This document shows positions 17,787-26,051 of a DNA stretch of 64,000 nucleotides, in pieces. The position numbers and the translations under genes are program-made. The stretch's first letter is position 1. Each line of letters begins with the position of its first letter. The stretch comes from Phenylobacterium sp. (lineage in GTDB: Bacteria; Pseudomonadota; Alphaproteobacteria; Caulobacterales; Caulobacteraceae): positions 124,001 through 188,000 of the forward strand of contig NZ_JAUXSP010000015.1 of assembly GCF_030679875.1 (NCBI RefSeq), given 5' to 3'. Below the pieces are notes generated by a model. It saw only the letters and a list, made by a program, of their open reading frames with translations. It was not told the origin of the DNA and ran no database searches.

Positions 17787-18821
17787 ATGAAGAAGCTTAT
17801 GGGCGTTTGCGCCGCGTTGGCCGTTTTGGGCGGGGCCGGTCAAGCTCAGGCCGCGCGGGACCATGTGTGGGCGGCCGGCTCCTCCACCGTCTTCCCCTTC
17901 ACCACCCGCGTGGCCGAGAACTACAGCCGTAAGACCGGCTCGAAAGCCCCCAAGGTCGAGGCCCTCGGCACGGGCGGTGGCATCAAGCTGTTCTGCAGCG
18001 GCGTCGGCGACAATTTTCCCGACATCGCCAACGCCTCACGGCCCATGACCCAGGCTGAATTCGACACCTGCCGCGCCAATGGGGTCAATGACATCGTCGA
18101 GCTGAAGGTCGGCTTCGACGGCATCGTCATCGCCGCCGATCGCAGCGCCCCAGACTACGCCTTCCGTCTGCCGCACCTCTATATGGCGCTGGGCGCCAAT
18201 GTCCTGCGTGGCGGCAAGTTCGTGCCCAATCCCTATACCAACTGGAATCAGATCGGCCCGGGCCTGCCCGACAACCGCATCCTGGTCTATGGGCCGCCGC
18301 CCACCTCGGGGACCCGCGACGCCTTTGTCGAACTGGGCGTCGAGGCCTCGGCGCTCACCTACGCCTCGGCCCGCGCCCTGCGCGAGCGGGACTCCGATGA
18401 GTTCCGGCAGATGGTCCATCCGCTTCGCCGGGAAGGCTGGATCGACTCCGGTGAAAACGACAACGCCATCGTCCAGACCCTGACCAAGACCCCGGGCTCC
18501 CTGGGGGTCTTCGGATATTCCTTCCTTGAGGAGAACAATGACAAGGTGAAGGCCATGTCGATCGATGGCGTGGCGCCCACCGTGGCCACCATCGCCGAGG
18601 GGACCTACCCCCTGTCGCGGTCGATCTTCATCTATGTGAAGAAGGCCCATGTGGGGGTCACCCTGGGCCTGCAGGAGTTCGTCAACGAGTTCGTCTCCGA
18701 CGCCGCCACCGGCCGGGGGGGCTATCTACAAAGCCGTGGTCTGATCCCGCTCCTGCCGCCTGAGCATGCCGCGATGAAAGCCGCCGCCAGCCAGATGACC
18801 GCCATGGGACGGCCCGACTAG
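17787..18821 (+). CDS. pstS: PstS-like phosphate-binding protein
   Basis: This 344-residue exported protein has a signal peptide MKKLMGVCAALAVLGGAGQAQA. The phosphate-binding-loop motif of PstS follows directly (WAAGSSTVFPFTTRVAE), then GTGGGIKLFCSGVG and DIANASRPMT. A later motif is PPPTSGTRDAFVELG. In the cell it would bind inorganic phosphate in the periplasm, or outside if secreted. No pstCAB genes are next to it. Instead the prepilin peptidase gene follows at 37 bases, probably in one transcript. The ATG at 17787 has GCGAGGAG upstream. Confidence 0.88.
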   Translation: MKKLMGVCAALAVLGGAGQAQAARDHVWAAGSSTVFPFTTRVAENYSRKTGSKAPKVEALGTGGGIKLFCSGVGDNFPDIANASRPMTQAEFDTCRANGVNDIVELKVGFDGIVIAADRSAPDYAFRLPHLYMALGANVLRGGKFVPNPYTNWNQIGPGLPDNRILVYGPPPTSGTRDAFVELGVEASALTYASARALRERDSDEFRQMVHPLRREGWIDSGENDNAIVQTLTKTPGSLGVFGYSFLEENNDKVKAMSIDGVAPTVATIAEGTYPLSRSIFIYVKKAHVGVTLGLQEFVNEFVSDAATGRGGYLQSRGLIPLLPPEHAAMKAAASQMTAMGRPD

Positions 18822-18858
18822 GGATGGATGGGGGCCACGGCCCGGCCGAGCCCCCTCC

Positions 18859-19614
18859 ATGTCACCCCAAGCCGATCTGACCTGGCTCATCGCCGCCGTG
18901 GTGCTCGGGCCCTTTGTCGGCAGCTTTATCGGCCTGATGAGCCTTCGGTTGCCGCAGGGCCGACCTGTGATCCTGGGACGTTCGGCCTGCCCGTCCTGCG
19001 GCAGACCCCTTGGACCCCTTGATCTGGTTCCGGTCCTGTCCTTCGTCCTGTTGAGAGGACGGTGCGGCGCCTGCGGGGCAGGGATACCGCGGCGCTATCT
19101 GTGGATTGAGCTCGCCTGTCCGGCCCTGGCCCTATGGTCCATGGCGGTCCATCCGTCCGCCGAGGGATTTCTAGGGGCGATGCTGGCCTGGCAGCTCCTG
19201 CTGCTCGCCCTGCTGGACGCCGAGCACCTCTGGCTTCCCCGCGTCCTCACCGTGCCGCTCATCGTCTCAGGCCTCGCCATCGCCGCGGCGCAGGGGAGCT
19301 TGGCCGAGCATGCGATCGGAGCGGCCATCGGATTCGCAGGCCTGAGCCTGCTGGCCCTGGCCTATCGCCGGCTGCGCGGCCGGGAGGGACTTGGGGGCGG
19401 CGACGCCTATCTGCTGGCTGGCGGCGGGGCCTGGTGCGGCGCCCTGGCCCTACCGAGCATCCTGCTGATCGGCGCGCTTTCGGGCCTCGCCGTCGTCCTC
19501 ATCCAACGTTGGCGCGGACAGGCTGTCGGGGGGGACCAGCCTCTGCCGTTCGGCGTCTTTCTCGGGATTGGCGTCTGGTTGACCTGGCTCTACGGCCCTC
19601 TGGGCCTCAGCTAG
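18859..19614 (+). CDS. gspO: Prepilin peptidase / N-methyltransferase (A24)
   Basis: This 251-residue inner-membrane aspartic protease cleaves and N-methylates type II pseudopilins. It shows the N-terminal FVGSFIGLMSLRLP motif and the zinc-binding cysteine pairs CPSCGR and CGACGA. The two catalytic aspartates lie in LLDAEHLWLPR and GLGGGDAYLLAGGGAWCG. It is convergent with the gspC-N operon, whose GspG-K proteins are its expected substrates. It probably shares the upstream Pho-box promoter with the PstS-like gene. Confidence 0.92.
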   Translation: MSPQADLTWLIAAVVLGPFVGSFIGLMSLRLPQGRPVILGRSACPSCGRPLGPLDLVPVLSFVLLRGRCGACGAGIPRRYLWIELACPALALWSMAVHPSAEGFLGAMLAWQLLLLALLDAEHLWLPRVLTVPLIVSGLAIAAAQGSLAEHAIGAAIGFAGLSLLALAYRRLRGREGLGGGDAYLLAGGGAWCGALALPSILLIGALSGLAVVLIQRWRGQAVGGDQPLPFGVFLGIGVWLTWLYGPLGLS

Positions 19615-19650
19615 AGCCTGGGCTGACGACCCGCACCCTTGCGACAGGCC

Positions 19651-20412
19651 CTAGGCGCCGAGCCGTCCGCTGAGACGGGTCTCATAGCCGTTCAGGGTGC
19701 GCTGATAGCCCGCCGCGCTCAGGGCGGCCCCCACCTCTGGCCGGGTGGTGCGCAGGTCCAGCTGCATCTCATAGGCGCCGGTGGGGCTGACCCGCAGATT
19801 GGCCTGGACATCGACGCCGTCGGCCTGGCCCCGGAGGGGGACCATCACATCCCGCCCCGAACAGGTTGGTGTTCCGGCAAGGGTAAGCCCCGCCAGCTCA
19901 AGGCCCCCCAGACTCAATTGGTCAAAGACCACCTCGCCCCCCGCCTCCTGGCACTTCGCTCCACGAATCTCGAGATTGAAACCCCGCAGCCGCACCTGGC
20001 CGCTCAGGCCTGCCCCTGGCGAGAGGGCGGTCAGGGGCAGGACGGCTTGCACATCCATGAGCTCCACACTCCGAGCGCCCAGGCGGACAGCCCCCTGCGC
20101 CGCCTCACTCCGAAAGCCCAGGCGGACCCGCGCGGCCGCCAGTGACAGGGGCGAAACACCGATGCGGACGTCGCCCAGACGAACGCCCCCCAGGGCCGCA
20201 TCCGTCAACTGACCCCGCCAGACCGTCCCTGTGACCATGGTCGCGCTGAGGCCCGCGGCCGGCCCGCGCCCCGACAGCGCCAGGCTGAGCGGGGCGGTGG
20301 CGAGGACCAGGATCAGCGTCAGAGCTGAAAACAGCGCGCCCAGGGCTGGCAAGGTGAGTGCTGGCAAGGCGAGTGCTGGCAAGACTAGGGGGAGGTTCGA
20401 AACCGACCTCAC
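19651..20412 (-). CDS. gspN: Type II secretion system protein N
   Basis: This 253-residue last gene of the gsp operon has an N-terminal membrane anchor (LFSALTLILVLATAPLSLAL) and the GspN landmark ATMVTGTVWRGQLTDAALGGVRLGDV. GspN is an accessory protein of some T2SSs, inner-membrane-anchored with a periplasmic domain. It overlaps gspM by 4 bases. The N-terminal run of Leu-Pro-Ala repeats suggests that the real start may lie slightly inside. Confidence 0.85.
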   Translation of the reverse strand: MRSVSNLPLVLPALALPALTLPALGALFSALTLILVLATAPLSLALSGRGPAAGLSATMVTGTVWRGQLTDAALGGVRLGDVRIGVSPLSLAAARVRLGFRSEAAQGAVRLGARSVELMDVQAVLPLTALSPGAGLSGQVRLRGFNLEIRGAKCQEAGGEVVFDQLSLGGLELAGLTLAGTPTCSGRDVMVPLRGQADGVDVQANLRVSPTGAYEMQLDLRTTRPEVGAALSAAGYQRTLNGYETRLSGRLGA

Positions 20413-20882
20413 GAGGCGGCCCCGGCGAAGGTGGCGTCCACGTCCAGTTCGCCCACATCCCCCTTCAGCAAGGTCAGATGACGGGCGACGATGGCGTGTT
20501 CGGCCTGCAACAGGGCGATCCAGGGCAGGACGGCGGTGCTTGGCCCTGAGACCACGGCCTGCACCCCGTTCTGGTCGTCGATCTCGACGCGGACGACCGT
20601 CAGGCCCCCGGCGGCGGCGGTGTCGCTCACCACCCGCTCCACCGAACCCGACCGCTGGGCTCGCGGCGCGGCCTCTCCGAGGCGGGCGATTTCAGCCCGC
20701 GCGGCGTCCACCACCGCTTCGTCGGCGAGGGCGCGGGTAAGATGCGCAGAGGCGTCCTGCGCGGCGCTTCGCAGGGGGGACGCGACCGCGAACCACAACA
20801 GGAAACCGAGCAGAAGAGCGCCCATAAGTCCAAGCAGGACCTGTTCGCGCCGGCTCCGGGTCGTCCACCAGCCCATCATCAT
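20409..20882 (-). CDS. gspM: Type II secretion system protein M
   Basis: This 157-residue bitopic inner-membrane protein has one helix near residues 16-36 (LLGLMGALLLGFLLWFAVASPL). It is followed by a periplasmic part with GLTVVRVEIDDQNGVQAVVSG, like the ferredoxin-like domain of GspM. It should pair with GspL at the assembly platform. Both ends overlap neighbours by 4 bases. Confidence 0.88.
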   Translation of the reverse strand: MMMGWWTTRSRREQVLLGLMGALLLGFLLWFAVASPLRSAAQDASAHLTRALADEAVVDAARAEIARLGEAAPRAQRSGSVERVVSDTAAAGGLTVVRVEIDDQNGVQAVVSGPSTAVLPWIALLQAEHAIVARHLTLLKGDVGELDVDATFAGAAS

Positions 20883-22000
20883 CGCGCTCCCAGAATCAGA
20901 TCACTGATCACCCGGCCCCCCTCTTCCCGGGAGCCTTCGACCCGCACGGTCAATCCAGCCGCCTGCAGGGCCTGCGCCAGGCCCTCTCCGTCGGAATAGG
21001 CCGCATGGCTGAGCGCCGCCCGGGCCGCACCATCGGGCATGATGATCAGGCTTTCGATCTGCACCTGATCCATCGGTTCGACGGCCGCGAACAGTTGGGC
21101 GGCCAGCCCGCTGGCCCCGCCGCCGGCTGTCAGGCTGAGGGCGTCCAGCTGGGCCTGGGCCTGGACGGCGGGATCGGTGACCACCTCGCCGGCCGGCAGG
21201 AGGGCGGCGACCTTGGCCTCAGCGCGAGCCTCGGCCTGACGGGCCCGCATGTGGTCAGTCCCGGCCTGGGCGCCCCAGAGGATCAGCGGGCTCGCCAGCA
21301 ACGCCGCGGCCAGGATGGCGGGGCGGCGCAGATCCCGGCGACCCAGGGGTTCACGCCGATCAGGATCAAAGGCCCCTTGAAGCAGATTTGTCACGGGGCT
21401 GACGGCCATGTCGGCCAGGGCGCGTTCCAGGGCCGTCCCAGTCAGCGCCTGGGCGGGCCGGTCGCCGACCACAGCCGCCGCCAGGTCCGGCTCGCCGGTG
21501 AAGGCCAGCCGCCTGCCACGCACCGCGGTAAGGGCGCCGAACGCCGCGGTGATGATCACCGGCGTTCCGTCCGGATCGTCGGGGGGCTCCGGCAGGGCCA
21601 GACAGTCGGGAATGACCAGATCCGGGGTGATCCCGTGCAGGGCGGCGTAGTCGAGCCAGGCCTGCATGCGCGCAGAGGCGACCACGGCCACCAGGCGATG
21701 GCCGTCGGCCTCCGCCTGGCCAAGGGCCACATGGGCGCCTGTGGCGCTGCTCAGTTGATCTTCCAGCAGGGCCAGGGCTGCAGCCCGGGCCTGGGCCTCC
21801 GACGCCGCCTTGATCGGCGCCCAGCGGATCAGGACATCGATCCCGGGGATCACCAGCACATTGCGCATGGGAGTCAGCGCCGAAGCCTCCTGCACGGGCA
21901 GGATGCCGCGCCCGACCACCGAACCCAGCTCATCGAGGATCAGATAGGTCGGCTCGGCGTCGGGCGCGGGGCCGGCGAGGACGATGCGGGTTCGGTTCAT
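20879..22000 (-). CDS. gspL: Type II secretion system protein L
   Basis: This 373-residue protein has an N-terminal actin-like cytoplasmic domain (residues about 1-220), a membrane helix (PAILAAALLASPLILWGAQAG) near residue 235 and a periplasmic domain ending in GLTVRVEGSREEGGRV. This is the usual GspL plan. It recruits the GspE ATPase to the inner-membrane platform. Position between gspK and gspM with 4-base overlaps confirms the call. Confidence 0.9.
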   Translation of the reverse strand: MNRTRIVLAGPAPDAEPTYLILDELGSVVGRGILPVQEASALTPMRNVLVIPGIDVLIRWAPIKAASEAQARAAALALLEDQLSSATGAHVALGQAEADGHRLVAVVASARMQAWLDYAALHGITPDLVIPDCLALPEPPDDPDGTPVIITAAFGALTAVRGRRLAFTGEPDLAAAVVGDRPAQALTGTALERALADMAVSPVTNLLQGAFDPDRREPLGRRDLRRPAILAAALLASPLILWGAQAGTDHMRARQAEARAEAKVAALLPAGEVVTDPAVQAQAQLDALSLTAGGGASGLAAQLFAAVEPMDQVQIESLIIMPDGAARAALSHAAYSDGEGLAQALQAAGLTVRVEGSREEGGRVISDLILGAR

Positions 22001-22977
22001 TCGTCAAAGGTCCATCGGCGGGCGGCCAGGCGAACCTGACCGGAGGGGTCGGCCTCGAACAGACCGCTGGCGACCACCTCGGCGTCGAGATAGGTCACCT
22101 CGGTCTGCAAGGTGAAGTACCGGCTGGTCGCCTTGACCTGGCCGGGATCGGCGGGGATGTGCTCGGCGAGCGCTGGAACAGCCCAGAAGGCTTCCACGCT
22201 CCAGCCGCCGGGTGGGCGGGCCTCGATCACCCGGCGGGCCAGTTCTGGCGTCACGCCGCCCTCAGTCAGCATGGTGATGAGGATCGCCCGTTCCTCCGTC
22301 AGGGTGTTCACATTGATCGGCGACAGGTCGCTGCTCGGCAGGGCGCACACATAGGGCCGCAGCCGGGCATAGACCGCCGGAGTGAATCCACGGATCGCGC
22401 GCAGCTCGCTGACCTCGGCCAGCAGGGTCCCGCCGGTCCGGTAGGGGGGCGATCCCGCCAGATAGGCCTCGTCCTCGGCCCCGCCGCTTTCACGGACGCC
22501 GTCGCTGTCGATCCAGTCGGTGAGGGCCGCGCCCAGCATCTCAGCCTCACGGGGGGCGAAGTTGAGGGCCGTCAGCAGGGCCCTGAACTGGGCTATGCCG
22601 GCCTCGCGCCGACCCAGCACGTCTCCGGTTCCCTGGACCACGCTGTTCAGATTGAAGCATGCGCCGCCGTCGGCGATACGACCCTGGATCAGGCCGTTCT
22701 CGATGGGGAAGCTGAAAGGCCGATTGCTCCAGCCACCGTCCAGGGTGACCCGGTCCGAGGCGCGCACCAGCTGGCTGATCTGCCCCGCAGCCAGGGTCTC
22801 GGCGCCCAGGGCGTACCAGCGAGCCTGACCCACCGCCTGGGCGTTGGCGGCCCGGCGCAGGCCAAAGCGGATGTCGTCCAGCACGACGGACGCCAGGGTC
22901 GCCAGCACCGCCACCAGCAGCAGCACGGTCAGCAGGGCGACGCCCCGCTCTGAAGGTCTGTGGGCCAGCCGGCTCAT
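21997..22977 (-). CDS. gspK: Type II secretion minor pseudopilin K
   Basis: This 326-residue protein has a prepilin-like start, ERGVALLTVLLLVAVLATLASVV. The residue at mature position 5 is not glutamate, the known hallmark of GspK, which caps the pseudopilus tip. The large insert has LPSSDLSPINVNTLTEERAILI, typical of the GspK SAM-like domain. It overlaps gspJ and gspL by 4 bases each. Confidence 0.92.
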   Translation of the reverse strand: MSRLAHRPSERGVALLTVLLLVAVLATLASVVLDDIRFGLRRAANAQAVGQARWYALGAETLAAGQISQLVRASDRVTLDGGWSNRPFSFPIENGLIQGRIADGGACFNLNSVVQGTGDVLGRREAGIAQFRALLTALNFAPREAEMLGAALTDWIDSDGVRESGGAEDEAYLAGSPPYRTGGTLLAEVSELRAIRGFTPAVYARLRPYVCALPSSDLSPINVNTLTEERAILITMLTEGGVTPELARRVIEARPPGGWSVEAFWAVPALAEHIPADPGQVKATSRYFTLQTEVTYLDAEVVASGLFEADPSGQVRLAARRWTFDE

Positions 22978-23555
22978 GCGCCGCCACCGGGCAGAAGCAC
23001 CAGCTGCGTGACCTCGCCAAAGGATTCGAGATCCATCTCCAGGCGGATCGCCTGCGGCAGGGCGCGGTCAGCCGTCGGCGCCCAGGCCGGCGCCCAGGAC
23101 CCGCGGGCATAGAAGGCGACGCCAAGGCGTCTCACCCCGCGCAGCAACACCTGAGGCTCGCCCAGCGGCGCCCCGTTGAGAGCCCCCCGCGCCCGCCGCT
23201 CCAGGCGGTCTTCCACCAGGCGGTATTCCACATATTGCATCGACGCACGGGGCGCCGCGTCGGGATTGTCCCAGCCCCGGCGGGCGAAGGCCAGGACCGG
23301 GGCGGCGTCACTCCCACCGCCGCTGAGACTGCGGGACGGCTCCCCGCCGTCCGCGCGGGTGCGTCGGTCGGCGATCTGCTCCAGGTCGGTCTTGATCAGG
23401 GCCCGGGCGCTCTGCAGGGCGGCGATCTCGTCCATCCGCTCGCGGACCACCGCGCGGTTGTCGGCGGCGAAGCCGAGCACGGCGACGCCTGCGGCCGACA
23501 GCAGGCTGAAGACCAGCAGGGCCACCAGCATCTCCACCAGGGTGAAACCCTTCAT
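22974..23555 (-). CDS. gspJ: Type II secretion minor pseudopilin J
   Basis: This 193-residue protein has the class III signal MKG-FTLVEMLVALLVFSLLSAAG, with glutamate at mature position 5. The body includes SMQYVEYRLVEDRLERRARG, as in GspJ. It should form the tip complex with GspI and GspK after cleavage by GspO. It overlaps both neighbours by 4 bases. Confidence 0.92.
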   Translation of the reverse strand: MKGFTLVEMLVALLVFSLLSAAGVAVLGFAADNRAVVRERMDEIAALQSARALIKTDLEQIADRRTRADGGEPSRSLSGGGSDAAPVLAFARRGWDNPDAAPRASMQYVEYRLVEDRLERRARGALNGAPLGEPQVLLRGVRRLGVAFYARGSWAPAWAPTADRALPQAIRLEMDLESFGEVTQLVLLPGGGA

Positions 23556-23917
23556 GCGCCCCCCCGGAAGACGGTGACTTCCGCCAGGGTGCGGGGTTCG
23601 CTGACGCCACGGACCTGGACGTCGATCCGCAGCAGACCCTGGTCGGCGGGCGTGGTGATGCGCCGCCAGATCCAGTCCTGCGCCCCGAGCCGCACCTGCC
23701 CCTCGGCCTCCCCCAGGGCTGGCGGCTCGGGCGAGATCAGGGCCTCAATGGCGGCGTTCTCCGCCACCATGGCCGCCAGGGTCCGGGACTGCAGCAATTG
23801 GGCGGTGCGGGTGTTCTCGCCGGCCAGGTTCAGGAGGGCGAGCACGACCAGGCTGAACACCGCCAGGGCGACCAGCAGCTCAATGAGCGTGAAGCCCTGT
23901 TCAGCGCGCCGGCGCAT
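23552..23917 (-). CDS. gspI: Type II secretion minor pseudopilin I
   Basis: This 121-residue protein starts MRRRAEQG-FTLIELLVALAVFSLVVLALLNLAGENTRTA and has the GspI body motif VAENAAIEAL. It nucleates the pseudopilus tip with J and K. It overlaps gspH by 17 bases and gspJ by 4. Confidence 0.92.
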   Translation of the reverse strand: MRRRAEQGFTLIELLVALAVFSLVVLALLNLAGENTRTAQLLQSRTLAAMVAENAAIEALISPEPPALGEAEGQVRLGAQDWIWRRITTPADQGLLRIDVQVRGVSEPRTLAEVTVFRGGA

Positions 23918-24398
23918 CGAGCCGCACCTCGCCGGTCACATCGACGCTGACCGTCATCTGCTGGTCGGCCCGGGAGAGGGTCACCTCGGCCGGCTCCGCC
24001 GAACCAGTGGGATCGAACCGCACGGCGTCGCGGCCCGGGGCGGCCTGCAGACGCGCCTGCACCCCAGCGGGCCAGGGATGAGCCTCGAAGGGGGCGGCGT
24101 CCAGCGGCTCCCATTGACCGCGGCGCAGGACCCGGAACCCGAAGCCCTGCTCGTCCAGGCGAACCTCGACGGCGCGGTTGGTCAGCAGGGATTCCTCCCG
24201 TGCGCGGACGAGGCGCCCCGCAAGGTTCTCAGCCTCGCGCCGCACCTCGCCGCGGCCGTCAGGGGCGGTCATCACCACCGCGGCGCCCATGAGCCCCAGG
24301 ATCACAAGCACCACCATCAGCTCCACCAGGGTGAAGCCGGCCTCAGCGCGGCGGGGCGTCCGGGGGACGGCCTCAGTTCCAGTTGCCGATGTCCGCAT
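23901..24398 (-). CDS. gspH: Type II secretion minor pseudopilin H
   Basis: This 165-residue prepilin has the cleavage site RRAEAG-FTLVELMVVLVILGLMGAAVVM, followed by LAGRLVRAREESLLTNRAVEVRLDEQGFGF, the GspH core. The ATG at 24398 gives a short basic leader before the cleavage site; the next start upstream adds 16 residues. It overlaps the end of gspG by 26 bases. Confidence 0.9.
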   Translation of the reverse strand: MRTSATGTEAVPRTPRRAEAGFTLVELMVVLVILGLMGAAVVMTAPDGRGEVRREAENLAGRLVRAREESLLTNRAVEVRLDEQGFGFRVLRRGQWEPLDAAPFEAHPWPAGVQARLQAAPGRDAVRFDPTGSAEPAEVTLSRADQQMTVSVDVTGEVRLDAPAR

Positions 24399-24819
24399 CC
24401 TCGCCTTCGCCGCCCTTCGCCCCGTCGGCGCCAAAGGAATAGACATCGAACCGGCTCCGCTCGCCGGGATAGGCGTACTGATAGGGATTGCCCCAGGGGT
24501 CGTCGGGCAGGCGGCGGATATAGCCTCCGTCCCGATAGCGATCGGCCCGCGGTACGCCGGCGGGAAGCTCCGTCAGGGCCGCCAGGCCCTGGCCCGTGGT
24601 GGGATAGGCCAGCATCTCCAGCCTGTAGGTCTCGACAGCCTGTTCCAGGGTGGAGATGTCGGCCTTGGCCTTCTCCCGCATGGCGCGGTCCTGGCTGGGC
24701 AGGACGTTGATCATCACCACCGTGGCCAGCAGGCCAAGGATGACGACCACCACCATCAGCTCCACCAGGGTGAAGCCGGCTTCCGAGGCTGGGCGGGCGC
24801 GCATCTTGCGTCGGGTCAT
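24373..24819 (-). CDS. gspG: Type II secretion major pseudopilin G
   Basis: This 148-residue major pseudopilin has the leader ending SEAG before FTLVELMVVVVILGLLATVV and the conserved KADISTLEQAVETYRLEML. The C-terminal region has DPWGNPYQYAYPGERSRFDVYSFGADG, the calcium-binding loop of GspG. It should be the main subunit of the piston-like pseudopilus. It lies 26 bases after gspF. Confidence 0.95.
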   Translation of the reverse strand: MTRRKMRARPASEAGFTLVELMVVVVILGLLATVVMINVLPSQDRAMREKAKADISTLEQAVETYRLEMLAYPTTGQGLAALTELPAGVPRADRYRDGGYIRRLPDDPWGNPYQYAYPGERSRFDVYSFGADGAKGGEGEDADIGNWN

Positions 24820-24845
24820 GACGGCTCCTTCGAACGCTTTGGTCC

Positions 24846-26051
24846 CTAGCCCATGGCCAGGGTGTTGATCTGCAGGATGGGCAACAGGATGGAGAGCACG
24901 ATCACCGCCACCAGCCCGCCCATGAGAATGATGATCGCCGGCTCCAGCAGGCTGAGCGCCACGGCGGTGAAGGTCGCGAACTCGCGCTCCATATATTCCG
25001 CCGCACGGCCCAGCATCAGCTCCACCCGGCCGCTGTTCTCGCCGCTGGCGGTCATGTAGACGAGCAGCGGCGGGAAGACTCCGACCTTGCGCATGGCCGA
25101 CGACAGGGCTCCGCCCTCACGGATCATCTCGGCCATGTCGACCGTCGCCTGTCGCAGGACATGATTGTGGATGGTGGGCGCGGTGATCTGCAGGCCTTCC
25201 AGGATCGGCAGACCGCTGGCGATCATGGTCGAGAGGGTCCGGGCCAGACGCGCGGCATGCAGGTCGCGGATCAGCCGCCCCAGGATCGGCAGGCGCAGCA
25301 TCACCGCGTCGGCCTTCATCCGGATGTCCGGCCGACGCAGGGCGCGGGCGGCGAGAAAGCCTGCGATCGCCAGGACCAGCAGCATGACCAGTCCGTAGCT
25401 GCGGATGGCCTCCGACGCGCCAATGACCAGTCTCGTCAGGAGCGGCAGGGTCTGGCCCATGGACTCAAACTGATCGACCACCTTGGGCACCACGAAGGTC
25501 ATGAGCGCCAGCACAACCAGCAGGGCCGTCGCCGCCAGGACGGTGGGATAGACGAGCGCCGCCGTGACCTTGCTCTGGGCCTGCTGGTCCCGTTCCAGCA
25601 GATCAGCCAGCCGCTCCAGGATCGACGGCAGGGCGCCGGAGCCCTCGCCGGCGGCGACCATGGCCCGGTAGAGGAGTGGAAAGGCCCGACCCTGACGCGC
25701 CATGGCGTCCGACAGCCGGTAGCCCTCCAGCACCCCCCCATGAACCCCCATCAGGGCCTGGCGAACCGCCGGCTTCTCGGCCTGGACCGCGATGGTGCGC
25801 AGGGCCTCCTCAAGCGGAGCGACGGCGACCAGGGTGGCGAGCTGCCGGGTGACCAGGGCCAGGGATCGGGCGTCCAGGCGGCCGCCGAACAGACCCGCAG
25901 AGCCGGCCTTGGCCTTGCCCGGCGACAGGCGGATGGCCGCCAGGCGGCGGCGTTCCAGAACCTCGCGGGCGGCGGCTTCGTCGGCGGCGTTCAGGTGGCC
26001 GGTGCGGGGGCGGCCGGCCAGGTCCAGGGCGACATAGTCAAAGCTGGCCAT
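24846..26051 (-). CDS. gspF: Type II secretion inner-membrane platform protein F
   Basis: This 401-residue protein has two GspF cytoplasmic domains and three membrane helices. Motifs include FDYVALDLAGRPRTGHLNA at the start, YPTVLAATALLVVLALMTFVVPKVVDQFESMGQ mid-protein, and SGENSGRVELMLGRAAEYMEREF followed by the last helix. It is the core of the inner-membrane assembly platform. Its start overlaps gspE by 14 bases. Confidence 0.95.
   Translation of the reverse strand: MASFDYVALDLAGRPRTGHLNAADEAAAREVLERRRLAAIRLSPGKAKAGSAGLFGGRLDARSLALVTRQLATLVAVAPLEEALRTIAVQAEKPAVRQALMGVHGGVLEGYRLSDAMARQGRAFPLLYRAMVAAGEGSGALPSILERLADLLERDQQAQSKVTAALVYPTVLAATALLVVLALMTFVVPKVVDQFESMGQTLPLLTRLVIGASEAIRSYGLVMLLVLAIAGFLAARALRRPDIRMKADAVMLRLPILGRLIRDLHAARLARTLSTMIASGLPILEGLQITAPTIHNHVLRQATVDMAEMIREGGALSSAMRKVGVFPPLLVYMTASGENSGRVELMLGRAAEYMEREFATFTAVALSLLEPAIIILMGGLVAVIVLSILLPILQINTLAMG

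Noticed and set aside
19615..19650. Terminator hairpin between convergent gspO and gspN
   Set aside because: Only an imperfect GCCTGGGC/GCCCTAGGC pairing with bulges; too weak to call.
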